DNA of 64,000 bases from Archangium minus (GCF_044360475.1 NZ_CP043494.1:1798001-1862000), one strand, 5' to 3'; shown: positions 1-8,877, counted from the stretch's first letter. Notes: generated by a model not told the origin, from the letters alone. Numbers and translations: made by a program.

Positions 1-12
1 GACGCACCGTGA
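1..12 (+). CDS. 3' end of an upstream gene (partial)
   Basis: The first codons read Asp-Ala-Pro-stop, with the TGA at 10-12 lying inside the GTGA that opens the next gene. The 4-nt overlap repeats the pattern of every following junction to carA, so an upstream member of the same operon probably ends here. In myxobacterial clusters this place is often held by a GGPP synthase (crtE), but nothing visible identifies it. Confidence 0.3.
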   Translation, partial: DAP

Positions 13-1553
13 GAAGTGGCAAGAGACAGGCGGTGGTGGTGGGCGCGGGCGTGGGCGGGCTCGCTGCGGCGGCGCGGTTGGCCCACCAGGGCTTCGACGT
101 CCACCTCTTCGAGAAGACGGAGGGCCCTGGCGGGCGCTGCAACCGCCTCCAGGTGGACGGCTTCACCTGGGACATCGGCCCCACCATCGTGCTCATGCCC
201 GAGGTGTTCCAGGAGACGTTCGCCGCGCTCGGCCGGCGCATGGAGGACTACCTCACGCTCCTGCGGTGCGATCCCAACTACCGCATCCACTACCGCGACG
301 GCTCGTCCATCACCTTCACCTCCGAGCTGTGCGCCATGGGGCGGGAGCTGGAGCGGGTGGAGCCCGGCAGCTACGCGCGCTACCTGGCCTTCCTCGCGCA
401 GGGCCGCACGCAGTACCGCACCAGCCTGGACCACCTGGTGGGCCGCAACTACGCGGGCATCTCCGACTACTTCGCGCCCTCGGTGCTCAAGAAGATCTTC
501 CAGGTGCGCGCGCACCGCCGCATGTACGCGGACGTCAGCCGCTTCTTCCAGGACGAGCGGCTGCGCGCGGCGATGACCTTCCAGACGATGTACCTGGGCG
601 TGTCGCCCTTCGCGTCGCCCGCGGTGTACGGGTTGCTGCCCTTCACCGAGCTGGGCGTGGGCGTGTGGTTCCCCAAGGGGGGCCTGTATGCCATTCCGCT
701 CGCGCTCGAGAAGGTGGCGCGCGAGGAGGGCGTGCGGCTGCACTACAGCACGCCGGTGAAGCGCATCCTCACCGAGGGGGCTCGTGCCACGGGGGTGGAG
801 CTCGAGGACGGGCAGGTGGTGAAGGCCGACGTGGTGCTGTGTAACGCGGATCTGCCCTACGCGTACGAGAAGCTGCTGGACCCGGGCGCCACCCGGCTCA
901 AGCGAGCGGAAAAGCTTCGCTACACCTCCAGCGGTTACATGCTCTATCTGGGACTCCGCCGCCGCTACGACGGGCTGAACCACCACAACGTCGTCTTCGG
1001 GCACGACTACAAGGGCTCGTTCGACGACATCTTCGAGCGCTTCCGCGTTCCGGAGGACCCGAGCTTCTACGTGAATGCTCCGGCCCACACGGACCCGAGC
1101 CTCGCGCCGCCGGGCAAGGACGCGCTCTACATCCTCGTGCCGGTGCCCCATCAGCACCCGGGCCTGGACTGGAAGGTGGAAGGCCCCAAGGTGCGCGCGA
1201 AGGTGCTGCAGCGCCTGGCTGAGCTTGGCTACCCGGAGCTCGAGCGAGACATCGAGGTGGAGCGCGTCTTCACGCCGGACGACTGGGCGTGCACCTTCAA
1301 CCTGGCCCGAGGCAGTGCTTTCGGGCTGGCACAGAACTTCTTTCAGATCGGCCCTTTCCGCCCGTCCAACCAGGATGCGCGCGTGCGGAACCTGTTCTTC
1401 GTAGGGGCTTCCACCCAGCCGGGCACCGGTCTTCCCACGGTGCTCATCTCCGCGCGGCTGGTGGTGGAGCGCATCTTGGCCTGGTCGGGAGCGGCGGACG
1501 TGGTGACGGAGCCCCGGGGAGCCGGGCGCGGAGCACTTGAGGAGGCGGCATGA
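9..1553 (+). CDS. crtI: phytoene desaturase, CrtI family
   Basis: FAD-dependent desaturase introducing double bases of conjugation into phytoene in the membrane. The N-terminus carries a Rossmann dinucleotide motif VVVGAGVGGLAAAARLA (about residues 9-25), followed by the family's EK...GPGGRCN and DIGPT segments; the C-terminus has the FVGASTQPGTGLPTVL signature that closes the FAD site. At 514 residues it has full family length. The start is a GTG overlapping an upstream TGA, and the stop overlaps the ATG of crtB. Myxobacteria have two CrtI paralogues (CrtIa, CrtIb) acting in sequence; by position this resembles the one encoded inside the carB-type operon, but sequence alone read by eye does not settle which step it performs. 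Confidence 0.93.
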   Translation: MRSGKRQAVVVGAGVGGLAAAARLAHQGFDVHLFEKTEGPGGRCNRLQVDGFTWDIGPTIVLMPEVFQETFAALGRRMEDYLTLLRCDPNYRIHYRDGSSITFTSELCAMGRELERVEPGSYARYLAFLAQGRTQYRTSLDHLVGRNYAGISDYFAPSVLKKIFQVRAHRRMYADVSRFFQDERLRAAMTFQTMYLGVSPFASPAVYGLLPFTELGVGVWFPKGGLYAIPLALEKVAREEGVRLHYSTPVKRILTEGARATGVELEDGQVVKADVVLCNADLPYAYEKLLDPGATRLKRAEKLRYTSSGYMLYLGLRRRYDGLNHHNVVFGHDYKGSFDDIFERFRVPEDPSFYVNAPAHTDPSLAPPGKDALYILVPVPHQHPGLDWKVEGPKVRAKVLQRLAELGYPELERDIEVERVFTPDDWACTFNLARGSAFGLAQNFFQIGPFRPSNQDARVRNLFFVGASTQPGTGLPTVLISARLVVERILAWSGAADVVTEPRGAGRGALEEAA

Positions 1554-2575
1554 AGGCGCACGACAACACCCTGGTGGCACGTGGTTACGAGATGGCGGAG
1601 CGCGTGACTCGCAATCACGCCAAGAGCTTCTTCTTCGCCTCGTTCATGCTCTTCGGTATGCGGCGGAAGGCGGCCTTCGCCCTCTACGCATATTGTCGAC
1701 GTCTGGACGACATGGTGGACGTGGCAGACGGTGCGGATCAGGGCGCGGTACCCGAGGGCCTCGCCGATCGGCTGGTGCGTGCTCGCCGCGCGGTGGCCGA
1801 GCTCTTCCTCGAATCGCCGGAGCTCGCGGATCCGCGCATGCCGCCGCCTTCCACGCGCGCGAGTGGGGGAGATGGGCCGTGGGACCCTGCGGAGTTCGCC
1901 GCCCTCCAGGACGTCATCCGCCGCTTCCGCGTCCCCGAGCAGCCCATGCAGGACCTCATCTCCGGCATGGAGATGGACCTGACGAAGCGCCGCTACGCGA
2001 GCTGGGCCGAGCTGGACCTGTACTGCTACCGGGTGGCGGGTGTGGTGGGGCTGATGATGGCGCCCATGCTGGGTTGCTCGGAGGAGTGGGCGCTCGGGCC
2101 GGCGGCGGACCTGGGCCGCGCCATGCAGCTCACCAACATCCTGCGCGACGTGAAGGAGGACCTGGATCGCGACCGCGTCTACCTGCCGCTGGACGAGCTG
2201 GCGGCCTTCGGGCTCACGGTGGATGACCTGCGCCTCGGCGTGGTGGATGACCGGTGGCGCGACTTCATGCGCTGCCAGATTGCCCGGGCGCGCGCCTACT
2301 ACGCGCGGGCGGCGGCGGGCATCCCCGCGCTCTCCGGCTTCGGCTGTCAGCGCATGGTGAAGCTGATGGGCTCCATCTACGGGGACATCCTGCGCGTCAT
2401 CGAGCTGAACGACTACGACGTCTTCAAGGGGCGCCTCTCGGTGCCGGGCTCGCGCAAGCTGGCGCTGGCCACCGCCATCCTGGTGCGGCCGTCGGGGGTG
2501 CTGCCCGCGCCCGCCACGCCCGAGGTGAAGGTGCCGCTCCTTCCCACGCGGATGACAACGGGGGTGGGCTCGTGA
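1550..2575 (+). CDS. crtB: phytoene synthase
   Basis: Condenses two geranylgeranyl diphosphates into phytoene, the first committed carotenoid step. The trans-isoprenyl synthase motifs are visible: YCRRLDDMVD near residue 50 is the first Asp-rich motif, and QLTNILRDVKEDLDRDRVYLP (around residue 193) is the second, with its Asp-x3-Asp pattern. Length of 341 residues is usual. The ATG lies in the crtI stop (ATGA), and the stop overlaps the GTG of the next gene, so translational coupling is likely. Confidence 0.95.
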   Translation: MKAHDNTLVARGYEMAERVTRNHAKSFFFASFMLFGMRRKAAFALYAYCRRLDDMVDVADGADQGAVPEGLADRLVRARRAVAELFLESPELADPRMPPPSTRASGGDGPWDPAEFAALQDVIRRFRVPEQPMQDLISGMEMDLTKRRYASWAELDLYCYRVAGVVGLMMAPMLGCSEEWALGPAADLGRAMQLTNILRDVKEDLDRDRVYLPLDELAAFGLTVDDLRLGVVDDRWRDFMRCQIARARAYYARAAAGIPALSGFGCQRMVKLMGSIYGDILRVIELNDYDVFKGRLSVPGSRKLALATAILVRPSGVLPAPATPEVKVPLLPTRMTTGVGS

Positions 2576-3894
2576 GTGACGACAAGATACAGACGCTGAC
2601 GGTGAAGCGCTCCTCGCGCCTGTCGGGCTTCTACCGCCAGTCGCCGGAGCGGCGCCGAACGCGTCTGGTGGAGTCGCGCTGGCTGTCGCCCGAAGAGGCG
2701 GAGTCGTGCGCGGGCCTGGCGGGTTTCGATGAGGCCTGCGCGGACGCGATGGTGGAGAACGTTGTGGGCCTGCACGGCCTGCCGCTGGGCCTGGCGCTCA
2801 ACTTCGTGGTGAACGGAGAGGACCGGCTGGTGCCCATGGCGGTGGAGGAGCCCTCCATCATCGCCGCGGCCAGCTACGCCGCGCGCCTATGTGCCGAGGG
2901 CGGTGGCTTCAGCGTGACGGCGGACGCACCCATCACCACCGCGCAGGTGCAGTTGCTGGACGTGCCGTCGCTGATCGCCGCCGAGGCCGCGCTGCGTACG
3001 AACACGGCCGAGCTGCTGGCCGAGGCCAATGGTTATCTGGGCGCTATGTGCGCTCGGGGCGGCGGGGCGCGCGAGCTGGAGGTGCGCGTATTGGACGGCA
3101 CTACGCTCGTTGTCCACCTGCACGTGGACACCCGTGACGCGATGGGGGCCAACCTCGTCAACAGCCTGGCCGAGAAGATGGCACCCCAGCTCGCGGCCCT
3201 CACGGGCGGTCGGGCGGGGCTGAAAATCCTCACCAACCTGGCGGATCGCCGGAAGGTGTACGTGCGCGCGACGGTGCCGGCGGCGGCGCTGGCCTTCGAG
3301 GGCTTCCCCGATGGTGAGGCGGTGCGTGATGCCATCCTCGAGGGCCAGCTCTTCGCGGAGATGGATCCGTACCGCGCTGTCACCCACAACAAGGGCGTGA
3401 TGAACGGGGTGGACGCGGTGCTGGTGGCGTGCGGCAACGACTGGCGCGCGGTGGAGGCCGGGGCGCATGCGTACGCGTCGCGCTCGGGGGTGTATCGGCC
3501 GCTCACCTCGTGGAAGAAGGGGCCCGCGGGCGAGCTGGTGGGTCTGCTGGAGATGCCGCTGGCCACGTCAACGGTGGGCGGAGCGGCGCGCACTCACCCG
3601 GGCGTGCGGCGGGCGCTGAAGCTGGCCCGAGTCGAGAGTGCGGTGGACCTGGCGGGACTGGCCGCGGCGGCGGGACTGGCCACCAACCTGGCGGCGCTCA
3701 AGGCGCTGGGGACCGAGGGCATTCAGAAGGGACACATGGCGCTGCACGCCCGACGGGTGGCTGCGGAGGTGGGGGCGGAGGGCGAGCTGGTGGAGATCGT
3801 CGCCGAGCGGCTGGCTCGCGAGCGCATCTACCGGCCGGAGCGTGCGCGGGAGATCCTCGCCGAGGAGGTCCGGCGGAAGGAGGCTGCGCGATGA
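2572..3894 (+). CDS. mvaA: class II hydroxymethylglutaryl-CoA reductase
   Basis: Catalyses HMG-CoA to mevalonate (or the reverse) and would feed isoprenoid precursor into the carotenoid pathway. Class II features are readable: ENVVGLHGLPLG near residue 62, the PMAVEEPS segment with the catalytic Glu near 92, the DAMGANLVN nucleotide-binding stretch, the HNKG lysine, the CGNDWRAVEAG aspartate, and the C-terminal HMALHAR histidine. There are 440 residues and no N-terminal membrane domain, as expected for the bacterial class. I chose the GTG that overlaps the crtB stop (GTGA) because upstream in-frame starts lie inside crtB. The placement between crtB and crtD suggests pathway-specific precursor supply. 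Confidence 0.9.
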   Translation: MSDDKIQTLTVKRSSRLSGFYRQSPERRRTRLVESRWLSPEEAESCAGLAGFDEACADAMVENVVGLHGLPLGLALNFVVNGEDRLVPMAVEEPSIIAAASYAARLCAEGGGFSVTADAPITTAQVQLLDVPSLIAAEAALRTNTAELLAEANGYLGAMCARGGGARELEVRVLDGTTLVVHLHVDTRDAMGANLVNSLAEKMAPQLAALTGGRAGLKILTNLADRRKVYVRATVPAAALAFEGFPDGEAVRDAILEGQLFAEMDPYRAVTHNKGVMNGVDAVLVACGNDWRAVEAGAHAYASRSGVYRPLTSWKKGPAGELVGLLEMPLATSTVGGAARTHPGVRRALKLARVESAVDLAGLAAAAGLATNLAALKALGTEGIQKGHMALHARRVAAEVGAEGELVEIVAERLARERIYRPERAREILAEEVRRKEAAR

Positions 3895-5348
3895 AGGCAA
3901 TGCGTGTCGCGGTGGTGGGCGGCGGAATCGGAGGGCTGACGGCCGCCGGGCTCCTGGCGAAGGAGGGCCACGACGTCACGCTCTTCGAGGGAGGCCCTAC
4001 CCTCGGGGGAAAGGCGCAGTGCGTGCGGGTGGGCGGACTCCGGTTGGACACCGGGCCGACGCTGCTCACGCTGCCGGACGTGGTGAAGGGACTCTTCGAG
4101 CGGCTGGGCTCGGCGGACCTGCTGCCCCCCATTACCGAGCTGGAGCCCCAGTGCACCTACCGCTTCGCGGACGGGTGCGGCTTCGTGGCGTACAAAGACG
4201 TCGAGCGCACGGCGGAGAGTGCGGGCGAGCTGCGTCCCAGTGAGCGGCGTGGAGTGCACGGCTTCTACGCGGAGGCCGAGGCCATCTGGCGGGCCGCGGG
4301 TGAGCCGTACCTGGAGGCCCCCTTCGAGGGCATGGCCGGCTTCATGGGCCGTGTGGCGAAGCGGGGCGTGGTGGCCATGGCCCGGGGAATGAAGCTGGCC
4401 ACGCTGGATGAGCTGGCGCGGGCGCACTTCAAGACGGACCACATGCAGCAGTTCGTGGGCCGCTTCGCCACGTACGCGGGGGCCTCGCCCTACGAGGCGA
4501 GCGCGGCCTACGCCCTCATCCCCCACATCGAGCGCGCGTACGGCGTGCACCATGTGCAGGGGGGCATCGGCGCGCTGGTGGACGCGCTCGGGGAGGCGGT
4601 GAAGCGTCAGGGGGTGAAGGTGCACCTCAACGCTCGCTCCCGGTACACGCGAGATGCGCGGGGCTACCAGGTGGGGCCACACGGGGGCGAGGCGCACTTC
4701 GACTCGGTGGTGGTGAACGCGGACCCGCTGGACACCCTGGGGCGCGGGAGCGAGCCCCTGTCGCTGTCGGGCTACGTGCTGCTGCTGGAGGTAGATGGCC
4801 GTCCGCCGCTGCCGCACCACACCGTGCTCTTCAGCCGGGACTACCGCCGCGAGTTCGACGAGCTGTTCGGTGGGCAGCTCGCCAATGATCCCACGGTGTA
4901 CTTCTGCAACCCCTCGGCGACGGATCCGACGGTGGCACCCGCGGACAAGACGGGCCTCTTCGTCATGGTGAACGCCCCGGCGCTGCCGCGAGAGCCGGGC
5001 GCATACGAGCGTGCGGCGGCCGCGTGGGAGCTGCAGGCCGAGCGGGTGAAGGCACAGATGTTCGACAAGTTGCTCGCGTACTACCCGGAGCTGCGGGGGC
5101 GCATGCGGGTGGTGGGGCAGCGCACGCCGGTGGACCTGGCGGCCCTGGGCGCGCCGGGGGGCTCCATCTACGGCTTCCTGCCGCACGGGAAGTTCGGGCC
5201 GTTCCGCCGGCCGCGGATTCGGGGTTGCACGCCGGGGCTCTTCTTCGCGGGAGGGGGCACGCATCCGGGAGGCGGGGTGCCGCTGGTGATGCTCTCGGGC
5301 CGCTTTGCCGCGGAGATGGCGTCCGCGCACCTGCGGAGGAGTGCATGA
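3891..5348 (+). CDS. crtD: carotenoid 3,4-desaturase, CrtD type
   Basis: A second FAD-dependent CrtI/CrtD-family oxidoreductase, 485 residues. The Rossmann motif VVGGGIGGLTAAGLLAKEG sits at the N-terminus and FFAGGGTHPGGGVPLVMLSGR at the C-terminus. Adjacency to crtC points to CrtD, which desaturates the 3,4 position of 1-hydroxylated carotenes, rather than to another phytoene desaturase. The start is the ATG overlapping the HMG-CoA reductase stop, and the stop overlaps the crtC ATG. The exact substrate is inferred from context. Confidence 0.85.
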   Translation: MKAMRVAVVGGGIGGLTAAGLLAKEGHDVTLFEGGPTLGGKAQCVRVGGLRLDTGPTLLTLPDVVKGLFERLGSADLLPPITELEPQCTYRFADGCGFVAYKDVERTAESAGELRPSERRGVHGFYAEAEAIWRAAGEPYLEAPFEGMAGFMGRVAKRGVVAMARGMKLATLDELARAHFKTDHMQQFVGRFATYAGASPYEASAAYALIPHIERAYGVHHVQGGIGALVDALGEAVKRQGVKVHLNARSRYTRDARGYQVGPHGGEAHFDSVVVNADPLDTLGRGSEPLSLSGYVLLLEVDGRPPLPHHTVLFSRDYRREFDELFGGQLANDPTVYFCNPSATDPTVAPADKTGLFVMVNAPALPREPGAYERAAAAWELQAERVKAQMFDKLLAYYPELRGRMRVVGQRTPVDLAALGAPGGSIYGFLPHGKFGPFRRPRIRGCTPGLFFAGGGTHPGGGVPLVMLSGRFAAEMASAHLRRSA

Positions 5349-6322
5349 GGCGTCTGGATTCCATCTCCGCCCTGCCGGTTGCTCCGAAGGGTTACCAGTG
5401 GCTGAACGCGCTGCCGGCGCTGCCAGACAGCCCGGGGGCCTACCGCTGGTTCTACGCTGACGTGACGGCGGGGGAGTACAGCGCGGTGTTCATCTTCATG
5501 GTGGGCTCGCTCTTCTCGCCACGCTACTCGGCGCGGGTGAAGCGGGGAGCCCTTCCGCTCGAGCACTGCGCGGTGAACTTCGCGCTGTACCACCGAGGGG
5601 TGAGCCGACGCTGGGTGCTCAGCGAGTACCCGCAGGCCTCGGTGTTGCGGCAGGGCCGGGAGCTGCGCATCGGCCGCTCGCGGCTGGAGTACGCGCCGGA
5701 CGGTACGGTGCGCATGGAAGTGGACGAGCGATGCGCGCCCCTAGGGAAGGCGGTGCGGGCCCGGCTGGTGTTGGAGCCCCAGGTGCCGGCGGCGGAGGAA
5801 CTGCAACTCGTGCCTGGGCTGCCGCACTTCTGGAGGGCACTGGCGCCGCGGGCGAAGGCGCGCCTGGACGTGCTCTCGGAGGACGTGTCGGTGGAGGGCA
5901 TCGGCTACCACGACGGCAACCATGGCGCGGAGCTGTTGGGTGCGCGGCTGCCGAGGTGGCACTGGGCGCGTGTGCACGGACCCGAGGAGACGGTGGTGGA
6001 CTACCACCTGCCGGACGGCGTGGCGCCCCTGCGGGTGACGGCGGGCGTGCTGGGGACGAAGTCCGAGCGGAGGCCCCTGCTGTCAGAGGCGCGGCCGACG
6101 AGCCTGACGGGCTGGGGCCTGCGGGTGCCGGCGCAGCTGTACTCGGGAAACACGGTGGTGGGCACGCCGCGGCTGTTGGAGTCCTCGCCCTTCTATGCGC
6201 GGGTGGAGGCACGGCGAGACGGGCTGGACGTGATGGGAGAGGTGGCGGACTTCCGGCGCTTCCACTCGCCCTTCATCCGCTGGATGGCGCACTTCCGTAC
6301 GCGCGTGGAGCGTGCGGCATGA
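5345..6322 (+). CDS. crtC: carotenoid 1,2-hydratase (hydroxyneurosporene synthase)
   Basis: Adds water across the terminal 1,2 double bond of an acyclic carotene end, creating the tertiary hydroxyl later glycosylated. The 325-residue protein shows CrtC features: the early SPGAYRWFYADV segment, the YHDGNHGAE motif near residue 188 and the WHWARVHGPE segment after it. Known CrtC proteins from phototrophs have conserved Asp, Trp and Tyr residues in these parts. It is coupled by ATGA overlaps to crtD and to the glycosyltransferase. Confidence 0.88.
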   Translation: MRRLDSISALPVAPKGYQWLNALPALPDSPGAYRWFYADVTAGEYSAVFIFMVGSLFSPRYSARVKRGALPLEHCAVNFALYHRGVSRRWVLSEYPQASVLRQGRELRIGRSRLEYAPDGTVRMEVDERCAPLGKAVRARLVLEPQVPAAEELQLVPGLPHFWRALAPRAKARLDVLSEDVSVEGIGYHDGNHGAELLGARLPRWHWARVHGPEETVVDYHLPDGVAPLRVTAGVLGTKSERRPLLSEARPTSLTGWGLRVPAQLYSGNTVVGTPRLLESSPFYARVEARRDGLDVMGEVADFRRFHSPFIRWMAHFRTRVERAA

Positions 6323-7473
6323 ACGCGCTGGAGGCGATGGGACTCGGCTGGGCGGTGCTGGCTGGGGGCTTCAGCGCGGTGGCCCTGGGCCGCCTGTCGC
6401 GGCGCCGCCGCCCGGTGGAGTCCACGCGGGTGCCGGTGGTGCTGCTCAGACCGGTGGATGCCCCCACGGCTCGGGAGCTGGAGAACCTGTCGCGGCCCAT
6501 CGACTACGCGGGGCCACTGGCGCACGTGGTGCTGTCGCCCTCGCGGCCGATGCTGCCGGAGGACGTGCGCTGGCTGCGGAGCGACCCGGTGACACCGAAC
6601 CGGAAGGTGGGGCACCTGCTGCACGGGCTGGAGACGCTGCCGCGAGACGGACGGGTGGTGCTGGTGGTGGATGCGGACGTGGCGGTGACAGGGGCGCTGG
6701 TAGAGGGATTAGCGGCACCGATAGCCGCGGGAGCGGCGCTGAGCACAGCGGTGCCGACACCGGTGGGCGAACGAGGCTTGGCGGACCGTGCGGTAGCGGG
6801 GCTGCTGCGCCGTACGCACCACAGCTTCCGGGCGTTGCACGTGATGAGCGCGGGGGCGAAGTCGGTGTGCGGCAAGGCGCTGGGGTTGAGCGCGCTCGCA
6901 GTGGATGAGCTGCGGGAGCTGGCGGACCATATTGGCGAGGACCTGGAGCTCTCCAAGCGGTTGCACGCAAAAGGCCTGGACGTGGCGCTGTGCGAGGTCC
7001 CGGCGCTCGTGCCATTAGCACCGGGCACGTGGAGCGCGGCGCTGGCGCGTTTCACGAGGTGGATGCAGGTGCTGATGAGCCACCGACCCGGGCTCTACCC
7101 AACGGTGCCGCTGTTCTTCACGCCGACGTGGCCGCTGTTGCTGTTCAGCCTGCTGGTGGGCTCGAGGTGGCTGGCGCTGGGGGTGGCAACACTCCTAGCG
7201 ATACGAACCCTGTTGTCCTGGCGTCTCACAGTGCTCAGCACCCCTCTCCCTTTGGGAGAGGGACGGGGTGAGGGTATAGGGCTCACCCCCGTGAGTCCCT
7301 CTGTACGCCACGTGGCCCTGGACTGGCTGTTAGGCGAGGCCCTGTTACTAGCCGCGTTTCTCTCTTCGCTGGTGCGACCGCTGCGGGTGACGTGGCGGGG
7401 GCGCACCTACGCATTGCATTCCGGGGGCCGCATGTCGCCGGTGTGGACGGAGCTGAGTGGAGGACAGGGATGA
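6319..7473 (+). CDS. family 2 glycosyltransferase, probable carotenoid glycosyltransferase, with in-frame repeat insertion
   Basis: A 384-residue membrane-associated GT2 enzyme. The N-terminal hydrophobic helix is followed by a catalytic domain with VVDADV near residue 117 (metal-binding Asp), HIGEDLELSKRL near 205 (catalytic Asp region) and RFTRWMQVL near 240, a variant of the QxxRW motif; hydrophobic segments follow. Myxobacterial carotenoids include glucoside fatty-acid esters, so this gene and the acyltransferase four cistrons on would explain glycosylation and acylation of the CrtC-made hydroxyl. Residues about 308-334 (TPLPLGEGRGEGIG and onward) are encoded by sequence matching the left half of the intergenic repeat at 19506-19641, inserted between two hydrophobic segments without breaking the frame. 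Substrate is inferred. Confidence 0.75.
   Translation: MNALEAMGLGWAVLAGGFSAVALGRLSRRRRPVESTRVPVVLLRPVDAPTARELENLSRPIDYAGPLAHVVLSPSRPMLPEDVRWLRSDPVTPNRKVGHLLHGLETLPRDGRVVLVVDADVAVTGALVEGLAAPIAAGAALSTAVPTPVGERGLADRAVAGLLRRTHHSFRALHVMSAGAKSVCGKALGLSALAVDELRELADHIGEDLELSKRLHAKGLDVALCEVPALVPLAPGTWSAALARFTRWMQVLMSHRPGLYPTVPLFFTPTWPLLLFSLLVGSRWLALGVATLLAIRTLLSWRLTVLSTPLPLGEGRGEGIGLTPVSPSVRHVALDWLLGEALLLAAFLSSLVRPLRVTWRGRTYALHSGGRMSPVWTELSGGQG
7241..7320 (+). repeat. left-half copy of the dispersed inverted repeat, inside a coding region
   Basis: This stretch repeats the first part of the element at 19506-19641: the small hairpin CTCTCCCTTTGGGAGAG, then GACGGGGTGAGGGTA, then a looser match through CCCTCTGT to GTGGCCC. 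The right terminal repeat is missing. It lies wholly in the glycosyltransferase frame and adds about 27 residues. Confidence 0.75.
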
Positions 7474-7853
7474 CCTACGCACGCTTCTTGGGACTGTTTG
7501 TCGTGCTGCCCATCCTCTTCCAGCTGGTGCGCTACCGGCGCACGCTGTCGTGGAAGGGGCTGGCGCCCATGGGACTGCTGCTGGTGGTGGTCTACGCGGC
7601 GACGTCGCCGTGGGACAACCTGGCGGTGAAGTGGGGGCTGTGGGGCTTCGACCCCGAGCGCATCTGGGGCATCAAGGTGGGCTACCTGCCCCTGGAGGAG
7701 TACCTCTTCTTCGGGCTGCAGACGCTGCTGGTGGGCCTGTGGGCGCGCGAGCGGCTGCGTCGGGTGCTCGAGGCGCCCGAGCCGCGGAAGCACCAGGCCA
7801 CGAGCACCGGGACGCGCGAGCCCCGCGTGGAAGCCGAGGAGGTGGCGTCATGA
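7470..7853 (+). CDS. crtYc: heterodimeric lycopene cyclase subunit
   Basis: One half of the small two-subunit carotene beta-cyclase found in actinobacteria and myxobacteria, which forms the beta ring at a carotene end. The 127-residue protein has three hydrophobic segments and the family motif GYLPLEEYLFF near residue 72; the TSPWDN segment near residue 46 is also characteristic. The hydrophilic C-terminal tail is unusually Glu/Arg rich. It overlaps both neighbours by 4 nt, and the other half follows directly, so the dimer is probably made in equal amounts. Confidence 0.85.
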   Translation: MTYARFLGLFVVLPILFQLVRYRRTLSWKGLAPMGLLLVVVYAATSPWDNLAVKWGLWGFDPERIWGIKVGYLPLEEYLFFGLQTLLVGLWARERLRRVLEAPEPRKHQATSTGTREPRVEAEEVAS

Positions 7854-8197
7854 TGGAGACGCGCTGGGCGTACATCATCCACCTGATGGCGTGGGCGGTG
7901 CCCTTCATCGTGTTGCAGCTCGCGGTGCTGGTGCACCACTTCCGGGGCCGGTCGTGGGTGGTGTTGAGGGCAGTGCTGCCACCGGCGCTGGTGGTGGGCT
8001 CGTACCTGGCGGTGGCGGACCACCTGGCCATCCGCGAGGGCATCTGGAACTTCGGCGAGGGCAAGCACCTGGGCATCTACGTAGCCGGGGTGCCGCTGGA
8101 GGAGATTCTCTTCTTCCTGCTGACGAGCATCATGGTGTCGCTGGGGCTGACGCTCTTCACGGTACTGCTGTCGCGGCGGGAGGCGCGTGTGCCGTGA
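7850..8197 (+). CDS. crtYd: heterodimeric lycopene cyclase subunit
   Basis: Second subunit of the CrtYc/CrtYd carotene cyclase. It has 115 residues, three hydrophobic helices, and the same diagnostic motif as its partner, GVPLEEILFFLLTS near residue 80, preceded by IWNFGEGKHLGIY. Two adjacent ATG codons (7850 and 7853) overlap the crtYc stop; I take the first. The stop overlaps the GTG of the acyltransferase. Confidence 0.85.
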   Translation: MMETRWAYIIHLMAWAVPFIVLQLAVLVHHFRGRSWVVLRAVLPPALVVGSYLAVADHLAIREGIWNFGEGKHLGIYVAGVPLEEILFFLLTSIMVSLGLTLFTVLLSRREARVP

Positions 8198-8877
8198 TAC
8201 GCGCGGCGAAGGGCGGACTCTTCGGGCGGGTCGTCGACGGGTACGTCGGGTGGAAGCTCCGGTCTTCGTTCCGCGGGCTGTGGGTGCGCGGGCAGCTGCC
8301 GAGGGGAGACGACGCACGGCTTGTGTATATGAACCACTCCAACTGGTGGGACGGCTTCGTGCTGCACCAGGTGGGCCGGGCGGCGGGCTGGGACACGTAC
8401 TGCGTGATGGAGGAGCAGAACCTGGAGCGCTACCGCTTCCTGGCGCGAATTGGGGCGTTCAGCATCCGCCGGGGCGAGTGGGCCTCGTCGCTGGAGACGC
8501 TGCGCTACGCGGGCCAGCTGCTGAAGAAGCCGCGGGCGGCGGTGGGCATCTTCCCGGAGGGCGAGCTGCGCCCCTTTGGAGTGCTGCCGTTGCGGCTGGA
8601 GCGCGGGGTGGAACTGTTGGCGCGAGTGGGAAAGGCAGAGTGCCTGCCGCTGGCCATCCGCTATGCCTTCTTCGAGCACGAGCGGCCGGACGTGTTGGTG
8701 GAAGTGGGAACGCCGCACCCGGCGGGGGCGCTGGCGCGCTTTCAATCGGAGCTGGAGTCGGCGGTGCGCCGGCTGATGGAGGTGACGAGCCTGGAGGGCT
8801 TCACGCAAGTGGTGTCGGGAGGCAGGGGCGTGGCGGAGCGCTGGGACGCGGTGCGAGGGAGGGCGCCTTCGGCATGA
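8194..8877 (+). CDS. PlsC-family 1-acyltransferase, probable carotenoid glucoside acyltransferase
   Basis: A 227-residue acyl-CoA/acyl-ACP dependent acyltransferase. The family's block I appears as NHSNWWD near residue 46 (His and Asp spaced by four) and block III as FPEGELRPFG near residue 121. There is no extra domain. The start is a GTG in the crtYd stop and the end overlaps carA. Its presence with a glycosyltransferase in a carotenoid operon supports esterification of a carotenoid glucoside with a fatty acid, as in the myxobacton esters known from myxobacteria; a general lipid role cannot be excluded. Confidence 0.75.
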   Translation: MIRAAKGGLFGRVVDGYVGWKLRSSFRGLWVRGQLPRGDDARLVYMNHSNWWDGFVLHQVGRAAGWDTYCVMEEQNLERYRFLARIGAFSIRRGEWASSLETLRYAGQLLKKPRAAVGIFPEGELRPFGVLPLRLERGVELLARVGKAECLPLAIRYAFFEHERPDVLVEVGTPHPAGALARFQSELESAVRRLMEVTSLEGFTQVVSGGRGVAERWDAVRGRAPSA

